Shown piece by piece: positions 6,539-12,064 of a DNA stretch of 12,064 nucleotides. This DNA comes from Caulobacter sp. (lineage in GTDB: Bacteria; Pseudomonadota; Alphaproteobacteria; Caulobacterales; Caulobacteraceae), in the NCBI GenBank assembly GCA_014378155.1, contig JACMOF010000586.1, positions 1 through 12,064 on the forward strand, read 5' to 3'. The notes beneath the pieces are model-generated. The model did not search any database and had not been told where the DNA came from. It saw only the letters and a program-made list of their open reading frames with translations. The position numbers were made by a program, and so were the translations under genes. Numbering within the stretch: position 1 is the stretch's first letter; each line of letters starts with the position of its first letter.

Positions 6539-7564
6539 TTGGCCAGCTTTTCCGCCGCCATTCTCGGCTGTGCCGGGACCACCCTGACGGCGGAAGAAGC
6601 CGCCTTCTTCCGTGACGTGAAGCCCTGGGGCTTCATCCTGTTCAAGCGCAATATCGCCGATCCCGATCAGGTGCGAGCCCTGGCCGCCGCCCTCCGCGAG
6701 ACGGTGGGCCGCCCCGACGCCCCGATCCTGATCGACCAGGAGGGCGGCCGCGTCGCTCGTCTGGGCGCGCCGCACTGGAAGACGTATCCGCCGGGCCGGT
6801 CATACGGAGCGCTGGTGGCCAATGATCCGCTGGTGGCGCGTGAGATCACCCGCCTGGGCGCGCGACTGATCGCCCACGACCTGTTGTCGCTGGGCGTCAA
6901 TGTCGATTGCGTGCCGGTGCTGGACGTGCCCGATCCGCTGGGCCATGAGATCATCGGCGACCGCGCCTATGGCGATACGCCCGAGCAGGTGGCCACCCTG
7001 GGCCGCGCCGCAGCCGAGGGCCTGCTGGCCGGCGGCGTGCTGCCGATCATCAAGCACATCCCCGGCCACGGCCGCGCCATGAGCGACAGTCACCTAGAGC
7101 TGCCGGTGGTCAAGGCCAAGCTGGCCGAGCTGGACTCCCGCGACTTCGCGCCGTTCCGCGTGTTGTCGGACATGCCGATGGCGATGACCGCCCACGTCGT
7201 CTACACGGCCATCGACCGCCGCCGTCCGGCCACCACGTCACGTAAGGCCATCAAGAAGATCATTCGGGAATCCATTGGCTTCGACGGACTTCTGATGAGC
7301 GACGACCTGTCGATGAAGGCCCTATCGGGCGACTTCAAGCAGCGGGCCAAGGACAGCCTGTCGGCCGGCTGCGACGTGGTTCTGCACTGCAATGGCGACA
7401 TGGCCGAGATGCGGGCCGTGATGTCCGGCGTCGGTCGCCCGTCCACCAACGCCAAGCGCCGGATCCAGGCGGTGATGGGCCGGCTGGTCAAGGTTCCCGA
7501 GCCGCTGGACGTCGCGCAGGCCCGAGCCCGCTTCGACGCGGCCTTCAACGGCGAATTTGCGTGA
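6539..7564 (+). CDS. nagZ: beta-N-acetylhexosaminidase NagZ
   Basis: NagZ is a cytoplasmic family 3 glycoside hydrolase that removes N-acetylglucosamine from anhydro-muropeptides during peptidoglycan recycling. The 341-residue single-domain protein is of normal length. Motifs are complete: IDQEGGRVARL at 65-75, KHIPGHG at 172-178 followed by DSHLELP with the mobile-loop Asp/His pair (D183, H185), and MSDDLSMKAL at about 253-262 holding the catalytic Asp (about 255). The start codon is TTG at 6539, chosen because a strong GGGGAGG sits seven bases upstream and the N-terminus ASFSAAILGCAG matches the family; no ATG is in a suitable place. The gene follows the SPOR gene closely and overlaps scpA by four bases (GTGA, 7561-7564), so translation is probably coupled. 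Confidence 0.96.
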   Translation: MASFSAAILGCAGTTLTAEEAAFFRDVKPWGFILFKRNIADPDQVRALAAALRETVGRPDAPILIDQEGGRVARLGAPHWKTYPPGRSYGALVANDPLVAREITRLGARLIAHDLLSLGVNVDCVPVLDVPDPLGHEIIGDRAYGDTPEQVATLGRAAAEGLLAGGVLPIIKHIPGHGRAMSDSHLELPVVKAKLAELDSRDFAPFRVLSDMPMAMTAHVVYTAIDRRRPATTSRKAIKKIIRESIGFDGLLMSDDLSMKALSGDFKQRAKDSLSAGCDVVLHCNGDMAEMRAVMSGVGRPSTNAKRRIQAVMGRLVKVPEPLDVAQARARFDAAFNGEFA

Positions 7565-8385
7565 ACACGGGCTTCCAGCCCACTTTAGACTTCGAGGCCG
7601 CCGATCACGCGGCGGAGGACGGCGCGGCCCTGGTCATCGACATCGACGGCTACGAAGGCCCGCTGCACGTGCTGCTGGCCCTGGCGCGCAGCCAGAAGGT
7701 CGATCTGCTGCAGCTGTCGATCACCAAGCTGGCCGAGCAATATCTGGCCTTCGTGCAGCAGGCCCGCCGCGTGCGCTTCTCGCTGGCCGCCGACTATCTG
7801 GTGATGGCCGCCTGGCTGGCCTATCTCAAGTCCCGCCTGCTGCTGCCCAAGCCCGAACGCCCCAAGGCCGAGGAGCCGCCGGCCGAGGAGATGGCCGCCC
7901 AGCTGGCCTTCCGCCTGGCCAAGCTGGATGTCATGCGCCAGGCCGTCGAGGCGCTGAAGGACCGACCGCTGCTGAAGCGCGATGTCTTCATGCGCGGGGA
8001 TCCGGAGGCTGTGAAGATCGTCTCCTCCACCCGCTTCGAGGGCGACCTCTACGCCCTGATGACCGCCTACATCACCCAGCGCAAACGCGAGCACGGCCGC
8101 CATTACGCTCCGCGCCCGCCCCAGGCCTATCCGCTGGAAGACGCCCGCGACCGCCTGCGCCGCCTGCTGCCCGAGATGCAGGACTGGACGACGCTGTCGG
8201 GCGTCGCGCCGGTCGATCGGTTCGAGCATGATCCCGAGGGGCCGAGCCCCGCCAGCTACCTGGCCTCGACCCTGGCGGCCAGCCTAGAGCTGGTGAAGGA
8301 GGGGATCCTAGAGGCCCGTCAGATGGAAGCATTCTCGGAGGTTTACCTGCGGACGCGGGCCGAGCCGTTGAAGGCCTTGGCGTGA
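7561..8385 (+). CDS. scpA: segregation and condensation protein A (kleisin)
   Basis: ScpA is the kleisin that bridges the SMC ATPase heads and recruits ScpB, forming the bacterial condensin that organises and separates chromosomes. The 274-residue product has the family hallmark near the N-terminus, IDGYEGPLHVLLALARSQKV followed by DLLQLSITKLAEQYLAF (residues about 28-65), the SMC-neck-binding helical domain with AADYLVMAAWLAYLKSRLLL (about 76-95), an acidic/proline linker (about 98-112), and a C-terminal winged-helix part ending EGILEARQMEAFSEVYLR. The start is GTG, overlapping the nagZ stop by four bases. A repeat element follows before scpB. Identification is secure. Confidence 0.96.
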   Translation: MNTGFQPTLDFEAADHAAEDGAALVIDIDGYEGPLHVLLALARSQKVDLLQLSITKLAEQYLAFVQQARRVRFSLAADYLVMAAWLAYLKSRLLLPKPERPKAEEPPAEEMAAQLAFRLAKLDVMRQAVEALKDRPLLKRDVFMRGDPEAVKIVSSTRFEGDLYALMTAYITQRKREHGRHYAPRPPQAYPLEDARDRLRRLLPEMQDWTTLSGVAPVDRFEHDPEGPSPASYLASTLAASLELVKEGILEARQMEAFSEVYLRTRAEPLKALA

Positions 8386-8397
8386 GTGCGATCCGAA

Positions 8398-8524
8398 AAG
8401 TCCTCCCCCCGTGGGCCCCCGTGGGGGAGGCGGCGCGAAGGCGCCGGTGGGGGGAGTGATCCCACGCCGGCCGGCTCCCCCCTCCGTCGGCTTCGCCGAC
8501 ACCTCCTCCACAGGGGGAGGACTT
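8398..8524. repeat. palindromic intergenic repeat between scpA and scpB, carrying the scpB ribosome-binding site
   Basis: This G/C-rich element fills nearly all of the 141-bp gap between scpA and scpB. Its ends are a perfect 12-bp inverted repeat: AAGTCCTCCCCC (8398-8409) and GGGGGAGGACTT (8513-8524). Inside are two shorter hairpins, CGGCGC-GAAG-GCGCCG (8431-8446) and GTCGGC-TTC-GCCGAC (8486-8500), plus several further C-runs and G-runs that can pair. The design resembles dispersed intergenic palindromes common in Caulobacter-type genomes (recalled family knowledge, not checked). The right arm ends two bases before the scpB ATG, so its GGAGG doubles as the ribosome-binding site. Confidence 0.75.
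8516..8520 (+). promoter_or_regulatory. ribosome-binding site of scpB inside the repeat arm
   Basis: GGAGG at 8516-8520 lies six bases before the scpB ATG at 8527, ideal spacing. It is part of the right arm of the 12-bp inverted repeat, so in the mRNA it can pair with CCTCC at 8402-8406 and might be hidden from ribosomes when the hairpin forms. Confidence 0.8.
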
Positions 8525-8526
8525 AG

Positions 8527-9174
8527 ATGCTCGACTCTCTCCTAACCCAACGCTGCATCGAGGCTCTGCTGTTCGCGGCTGCCGAGCCCCTGAGTTTCGA
8601 CGACCTGGCCAAGCGCTTGCCCGAAGGCGCGGACATCGGCGCGGCCTTGGCCGACCTGCACGCGCGCTATGCTGGCCGAGGTATCGAACTGGTCCAGGTG
8701 GCCGGCCGCTGGCGTTTCCAGACCGCCACCGACCTGGCCTTCCTGATGACCGAGGAGCGCGAGGAGCCGCGCCGGCTGTCCAAGGCCGCCCAGGAGACCC
8801 TGGCGATCATCGCCTATCACCAGCCCGTCACCCGGCCCGAGATCGAGGCCGTGCGCGGGGTCCAGGCCAGCCGCGGCACCCTGGACGTCTTGCTGGAGCT
8901 GGGCCTCGTGAAGATGCGGGGCCGTCGGCGTTCGCCGGGCCGGCCCGTGACCTTCGGCACCACGGACGCCTTCCTTGAGCATTATGGATTGGCGAATCTG
9001 GCTGACCTGCCGGGCATCGCCGAGATGCGGGCCGCAGGCCTGCTGTCACTGGACCTGCCGCCCGGCTTCTCGGTGCCCGACCCCATGGGCGTGCGTCCCG
9101 GCGAGGACGAAGACCCACTCGACGACGGCGACGAAGCGCCGGAATTCGCGCAGGATTTCCTAGGGGAAAGCTGA
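8527..9174 (+). CDS. scpB: segregation and condensation protein B
   Basis: ScpB dimerises and binds the ScpA kleisin in the Smc-ScpAB condensin complex. The 215-residue protein has two winged-helix domains: the first at about 5-85 (IEALLFAAAEPLSFDDLAKR, with VAGRWRFQTATDLAFLM), the second at about 87-165 with the highly conserved LSKAAQETLAIIAYHQPVTR, then IEAVRGVQASRGTLDVLLEL and the GRRRSPGRPVTFGTTDAFLE turn. The last 40 residues are acidic and low-complexity (PGEDEDPLDDGDEAPEF), as often seen in alphaproteobacterial ScpB. It follows scpA but is separated from it by a repeat element that provides its ribosome-binding site. Identification is secure. Confidence 0.96.
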   Translation: MLDSLLTQRCIEALLFAAAEPLSFDDLAKRLPEGADIGAALADLHARYAGRGIELVQVAGRWRFQTATDLAFLMTEEREEPRRLSKAAQETLAIIAYHQPVTRPEIEAVRGVQASRGTLDVLLELGLVKMRGRRRSPGRPVTFGTTDAFLEHYGLANLADLPGIAEMRAAGLLSLDLPPGFSVPDPMGVRPGEDEDPLDDGDEAPEFAQDFLGES

Positions 9175-9286
9175 CGGTCCGATTGGATTAGCTCCCCGCC
9201 TCGCGACCGCCTATATTGTCTGAAATATTGTGGTATGGCGTGCGGACGGCCCGTAGGGCCGCGTACGCGAAGGAGCACCAGCGATC
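9175..9286 (+). promoter_or_regulatory. scpB-tatA intergenic region, possible tatA promoter
   Basis: The 112-bp gap has an A/T-rich patch at about 9211-9236 (TATATTGTCTGAAATATTG) that contrasts with the surrounding G/C-rich DNA and is a likely site for promoter opening upstream of tatA. No well-spaced -35/-10 pair is evident: TTGGAT at 9183 is 23 bp from TATATT, which is too far. The 3' part of the gap holds a hairpin described separately, followed by AAGGAG at 9270-9275, eleven bases before the tatA start. Confidence 0.4.
9238..9268 (+). promoter_or_regulatory. strong hairpin in the tatA leader
   Basis: GCGTGCG (9238-9244) and CGGCCC (9247-9252), separated by a GA bulge, pair with GGGCCG (9256-9261) and CGTACGC (9262-9268) around a GTA loop, giving about 13 base pairs including one G-U. 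The stem ends one base before the AAGGAG ribosome-binding site of tatA. No U run follows, so it does not look like an intrinsic terminator; it may influence translation or mRNA stability. Confidence 0.55.
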
Positions 9287-9511
9287 ATGGGTAGTTTGAG
9301 CATCTGGCATTGGCTGATCCTGGCCGCCATCGTCGCGATCTTCTTTGCGCGTCCCGGCAAGCTGTCGGGCATCATGGGCGACGCCGCCAAGGGCATCCGC
9401 GCCTTCAAGGACGGCCTGAAGGACGAGACCTCCGACGAGGTTGCGGCCAACAAGGCCACCGGCGCGCTGCCGCGCACCGAGGCCGAGAAGGAAGACCTGC
9501 GCAAGTCGTAG
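9287..9511 (+). CDS. tatA: Sec-independent protein translocase subunit TatA
   Basis: TatA oligomers form the pathway through which folded twin-arginine substrates cross the inner membrane. This 74-residue protein starts with the family signature [20 protein letters not shown], which contains the single membrane helix (about 6-20), followed by a short hinge ARPGK and the amphipathic helix [20 protein letters not shown] (about 26-45) with the conserved Phe at 40. The tail is acidic and polar. An unusual feature is the hinge: most TatA proteins have Phe-Gly after the helix, whereas here the Phe (20) is followed by Ala-Arg-Pro-Gly. AAGGAG eleven bases upstream supports the start. It heads tatB and tatC, with a 135-bp gap to tatB. 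Confidence 0.95.
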   Translation: MGSLSIWHWLILAAIVAIFFARPGKLSGIMGDAAKGIRAFKDGLKDETSDEVAANKATGALPRTEAEKEDLRKS

Positions 9512-9646
9512 TCGATTTCCGGCGTGGCGCGACCCGCGTCGCCGCCATGTCGTCGCTCTCGCCTCGCGTTCGCGCGCGCTTTTCTTTGACACAGTCGCGG
9601 AGGCCGGGCTTTCCCCAAGCCGGAAACCGCTCTAAGGCCGGCGGCT
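9512..9646 (+). promoter_or_regulatory. tatA-tatB gap with a possible internal promoter
   Basis: This 135-bp gap is long for a tat operon. A perfect TTGACA at 9586-9591, within a small T-rich run, is followed 15-16 bp later by GCTTTCCC (9608-9615), a partial match to the Caulobacter -10 GCTANAWC. Spacing is slightly over the usual 10-14 bp, so an internal promoter for tatB-tatC is possible but weakly supported. No terminator hairpin with a T run was seen after tatA. Confidence 0.3.
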
Positions 9647-10258
9647 ATGCTTCCTGATATCGGTGGATCCGAACTGCTTGTCATCGCCGCGGTCGCCCTG
9701 ATCGTGGTCGGGCCGAAGGACTTGCCCATCCTGATGCGCAAGATCGGGCAATTTCTCGCCAAGATGCGCGGCATGGCCTCTGAGTTTCGCGCCAGTTTCG
9801 ACGAGATGGCTCGCCAGTCGGAACTCGACGAACTGCGCAAGGAGGTCCAGGCCATGCGCTCGGGCCAATATACCCAGCCCTTCAAGGACGCCGCCGAAGC
9901 CGCCCGGGACGTGGGCCTGACCGAGACCTTCGCCGAGATCGACGCCAGCCTGGCTAGCGGGACGATGCAACCCTATCCAGGCGCCGCAGCGCCGCTGTCG
10001 CCACCGCCCGAACCGGAGCTGATCGAAGCGCCCAAACCGAGAGCGGTGAAGCCTAGGGCCTTGGCCAAGAGCGCGCCCAAGCCGACCGTCGAGATCAAGG
10101 CCAAGGCGGTCAAGGCCGCCGCCAGCGCCGCGCCAAAGCGCGCACAGGCCAAGGCCGTGGCCAAGGCGGCTCCAGCCAGGTCGGCGAAAGCCTCCACCGA
10201 GATCACCGCGCCCAAGCGGCCCCGCGCGCCCGTCAAGACATCGGATAACGCCTCGTGA
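9647..10258 (+). CDS. tatB: Sec-independent protein translocase subunit TatB
   Basis: TatB pairs with TatC in the receptor complex that recognises twin-arginine signal peptides. The 203-residue protein has the family N-terminus MLPDIGGSELLVIAAVALIV: the conserved Glu (here residue 9) in the SELL motif, one membrane helix to about 21, the Gly-Pro hinge (VGPKDLP, 21-27), and then an amphipathic helix (MRKIGQFLAKMRGMASEF). Residues about 50-105 continue helical. From about 110 the tail is a Pro/Ala/Lys-rich, strongly basic low-complexity region to the end, as in other alphaproteobacterial TatB proteins, giving a protein longer than the E. coli one. The stop overlaps the tatC start by four bases (GTGA, 10255-10258), so production of TatB and TatC is probably coupled. 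Confidence 0.95.
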   Translation: MLPDIGGSELLVIAAVALIVVGPKDLPILMRKIGQFLAKMRGMASEFRASFDEMARQSELDELRKEVQAMRSGQYTQPFKDAAEAARDVGLTETFAEIDASLASGTMQPYPGAAAPLSPPPEPELIEAPKPRAVKPRALAKSAPKPTVEIKAKAVKAAASAAPKRAQAKAVAKAAPARSAKASTEITAPKRPRAPVKTSDNAS

Positions 10259-11157
10259 GCCAAGCCATCGGACACGACCCTGACGACTCCGAGATCGAGG
10301 CCTCGCGCGCCCCCCTGCTGGAGCATCTGGTCGAGCTGCGCACCCGCCTGATCATCTGCGTCGGCGCGCTGATCGTCGGCTTCGTCGCCTGTTTTGCCTT
10401 TGCTGGTAAGATCTTCCTGTTCCTGATCCATCCATTCGTGGTGGCCGAGACCCTGCGCACCGTGCAGCGGGCGGGCTCGCATCACGGGCCGTTCGACCTG
10501 CTGCTGGCCCTGACCGGCATCAAGCCGGTGCCCAAGGGCGCGATCATTCCCGACATCGCCCTGCAGGCCACCGCGCCGCTGGAGCAACTGTTCGCGAACA
10601 TGAAGCTGGCGGCGTTCGGCGCGGTCATCCTGACCTTCCCGATCATCGCCTGGCAGCTGTATCGCTTCGTCGCGCCGGGGCTGTATCGCAAGGAGCGCCA
10701 CGCGTTCCTGCCGTTCCTGATCGCCTCGCCGGTGCTGTTCATGATGGGCGCGGCGCTGGTCTACTACATCATGCTGCCGTTCGTGCTGTGGTTCTCGCTG
10801 AACCAGCAGATCACGGGCGAGGGCGTCAAGGTGCTGCTGCAGCCCAAGGTGTCGGAATATCTGAGCCTGGTGACGACCCTGCTGCTGGCCTTTGGCTTGT
10901 CTTTCCAGCTGCCGGTGGTGCTGACCCTGGCCGGGCTGGCCGGGTTGGTCAGTTCCAAGCTGCTGCGCACCGGCCGGCGCTACGCCATCGTTGGCGTGTT
11001 CCTGATCGCCGCCATCGTCACCCCGCCCGATCCCATCAGCCAGATCACCTTGGCGATCCCGTTGTGCCTGCTCTACGAGGTGTCGATCTGGTGTGTATGG
11101 CTGATCGAACGGCGGCGGGCGAAGGACGAGGCGGGTACGGACGTGGTGGCGGTCTAA
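10255..11157 (+). CDS. tatC: Sec-independent protein translocase subunit TatC
   Basis: TatC is the polytopic core of the Tat receptor and binds the twin-arginine motif. The 300-residue product starts at a GTG overlapping tatB. It carries the family signatures PLLEHLVELRTRL (about 20-32) in the cytoplasmic N-terminus, a PLEQLF/NMK segment after the first periplasmic loop, FVAPGLYRKERH before the third helix, the LSFQLPVVLTL segment, and IVTPPDPISQ near the last helices. Six membrane segments can be placed. The first periplasmic loop, from about 61 to 108, is longer than in E. coli TatC by about 25 residues (QRAGSHHGPFDLLLALTGIK and on). The C-terminus is charged (IERRRAKDEAGTDVVAV). Identification is secure. 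Confidence 0.97.
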   Translation: MSQAIGHDPDDSEIEASRAPLLEHLVELRTRLIICVGALIVGFVACFAFAGKIFLFLIHPFVVAETLRTVQRAGSHHGPFDLLLALTGIKPVPKGAIIPDIALQATAPLEQLFANMKLAAFGAVILTFPIIAWQLYRFVAPGLYRKERHAFLPFLIASPVLFMMGAALVYYIMLPFVLWFSLNQQITGEGVKVLLQPKVSEYLSLVTTLLLAFGLSFQLPVVLTLAGLAGLVSSKLLRTGRRYAIVGVFLIAAIVTPPDPISQITLAIPLCLLYEVSIWCVWLIERRRAKDEAGTDVVAV

Positions 11158-11160
11158 CCG

Positions 11161-11187
11161 CTCTTCCTGCCTTGCGGGCGGGAAGAG
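11161..11187 (+). terminator. probable terminator hairpin after tatC
   Basis: Three bases after the tatC stop, CTCTTCCTGCC pairs with GGCGGGAAGAG around a five-base TTGCG loop, forming an 11-bp stem with one G-U pair. Only a weak T-containing stretch (TGTTGG) follows, so it could be a weak intrinsic terminator or an mRNA 3'-end stabiliser for the tat transcript. Confidence 0.55.
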
Positions 11188-11218
11188 TGTTGGCGCCCCC
11201 GCCGACGCGCCTTAGAGA

Positions 11219-11236
11219 GGTCGTTTCTTAACGACC
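11219..11236 (+). promoter_or_regulatory. short hairpin in the serS leader
   Basis: GGTCGTT (11219-11225) and AACGACC (11230-11236) form a perfect 7-bp stem with a TCTT loop, 18 bases before the serS start. It may be a leader structure or an operator-like dyad. It is too short to be a T-box, and no terminator/antiterminator pair is visible. Confidence 0.35.
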
Positions 11237-11254
11237 TGCCTCCGAGCGTTTCCG

Positions 11255-12064
11255 ATGCACGACATCAAGGCCATCCGCGACAATCCCGAACCCTTCGAAG
11301 CCGCCTGGTCTGCCAAGGGCCGCTCGGGCGCGGCCGCCGAGGCGGTGGCGCTGGACGCTCAACTGCGGGCCTCGCAGAGGACGCTGCAAGAGGCCCAGGC
11401 CAAGCGCAACGACAGCTCCAAGCTGATCGGCATGGCCAAGGCCAGGAAAGACGAGGCCGAGGCCGCGCGCCTGATGGCCGAGGTCGAGACGCTGAAGGGC
11501 GTGATGGCTGAAGCCGGCGGACGGGAAGGGATTGCTCTTCAACAACTGACGGATTTGCTGGCGGCCCTCCCAAACATCCCTGCCGCCGACGTGCCGCCGG
11601 GCGAGGACGAGGCGGGGGATGTCGAGATCCGCCGCTGGGGCGATGCTTCCAAGCTCCCGGCCGGCCGCCTGAACAATCCCAAGGACCACGTCGACCTCGG
11701 CGCGAGTCTCGGAATGGACTTCGAGGCCGCCGCCCGGATGTCCGGCGCCCGCTTCGTGGTGCTGAAGGGCCAGATCGCCCGGCTCGAGCGGGCGCTGGGA
11801 CAGTTCATGCTGGACCTGCAGACGGTGCAACACGGTTATATGGAGGTTAGCCCGCCATTGCTGGTGAGGGATGAAGCGTTGTTCGGTACGGGGCAGTTGC
11901 CGAAGTTTGGCAACGATCTCTTTTTCGCAAACAGTTACATAGATCGCTCGCGCTTCGAGGAGCTATGGGAAGCTCAGGCTTCGATTGGTCTTGTCGTAGA
12001 TGATGCACAAAGCTTCAGAATAACTTTTGAACAAACAGGCGCGCTTAGGAGTGCGAAACTCAAA
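11255..12064 (+). CDS. serS: seryl-tRNA synthetase, 5' part, becoming unlike the family before the catalytic core
   Basis: Seryl-tRNA synthetase charges tRNA-Ser and is normally essential. The first 220 codons are unmistakable: [20 protein letters not shown], the long N-terminal coiled coil that binds the tRNA variable arm (about 28-105, with the [12 protein letters not shown] family motif), [17 protein letters not shown]-type [40 protein letters not shown], and the motif 1 region [20 protein letters not shown] with LPKF. After [10 protein letters not shown] the sequence no longer fits the family: instead of the conserved stretch leading to IPTAEV-type residues and motifs 2 and 3, it reads [20 protein letters not shown] and continues open to the edge without a stop. 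Codons also turn A/T-richer, from about 11830. It runs off the window, so the rest is unknown. This may be a junction with a mobile element, a recombinant gene or an assembly error. Confidence 0.9.
   Translation, partial: MHDIKAIRDNPEPFEAAWSAKGRSGAAAEAVALDAQLRASQRTLQEAQAKRNDSSKLIGMAKARKDEAEAARLMAEVETLKGVMAEAGGREGIALQQLTDLLAALPNIPAADVPPGEDEAGDVEIRRWGDASKLPAGRLNNPKDHVDLGASLGMDFEAAARMSGARFVVLKGQIARLERALGQFMLDLQTVQHGYMEVSPPLLVRDEALFGTGQLPKFGNDLFFANSYIDRSRFEELWEAQASIGLVVDDAQSFRITFEQTGALRSAKLK

Noticed and set aside
5578..6651. A 357-residue minus-strand open frame over the SPOR gene and nagZ start
   Set aside because: Gly/Arg-rich shadow of the Ala/Pro-rich linker; it crosses two real genes on the other strand.
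9183..9217. TTGGAT/TATATT as a tatA promoter
   Set aside because: The spacer is 23 bp, too long for a housekeeping promoter.
1..12064. tRNA, rRNA or riboswitch genes
   Set aside because: No cloverleaf, rRNA segment or recognisable riboswitch core was found by eye in the intergenic regions.

Overview
The window looks like a chromosome segment from a Caulobacterales alphaproteobacterium, most likely Caulobacter or a close relative. The evidence is strongly G/C-biased third codon positions, a conserved housekeeping block (xthA, erpA, dgt, SPOR protein, nagZ, scpA, scpB, tatA, tatB, tatC, serS), and protein details typical of that group. Species cannot be fixed from sequence reading alone.

Layout. 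Positions 1-412 hold the C-terminal end of a HlyD-type adaptor of a type I secretion system, broken by a one-base frameshift in an A run. Positions 409-1409 are an accessory block that is visibly A/T-richer: a small lipoprotein gene and two unrecognised small genes, chained by GTGA and TAATG overlaps, ending in a tandem pair of 38-bp repeats. From about 1420 the sequence becomes ordinary high-GC chromosome. On the minus strand are a membrane-anchored proline-rich hypothetical and exonuclease III (xthA); then a small plus-strand membrane protein converges on a minus-strand coiled-coil membrane protein. erpA (minus) and dgt (plus) diverge from a short shared region. From 5695 to the end everything is on the plus strand: a membrane-anchored SPOR protein, nagZ (peptidoglycan recycling), scpA and scpB (condensin partners), tatA/tatB/tatC (complete Tat export system) and the 5' part of serS.

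How the genes work together. SPOR-nagZ-scpA are tightly packed (13-nt gap, then a 4-nt overlap), and tatB-tatC also overlap by 4 nt, so these are read as operons. The scpA-scpB junction is interrupted by a palindromic repeat whose right arm contains the scpB ribosome-binding site. tatA is preceded by a strong hairpin directly upstream of its ribosome-binding site.

Most unusual points: (1) serS starts normally, but around codon 195 its codon use shifts and around codon 221 the protein stops looking like seryl-tRNA synthetase, before catalytic motifs 2 and 3, yet stays open to the window edge; (2) a similar change of base composition inside hlyD, next to a frameshift; (3) the repeat that carries and could sequester the scpB ribosome-binding site; (4) the small lipoprotein block after hlyD, possibly one gene broken by compensating frameshifts. 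Points 1, 2 and 4 lie near the window ends, so assembly or sequencing error must be excluded before biological explanations are accepted.
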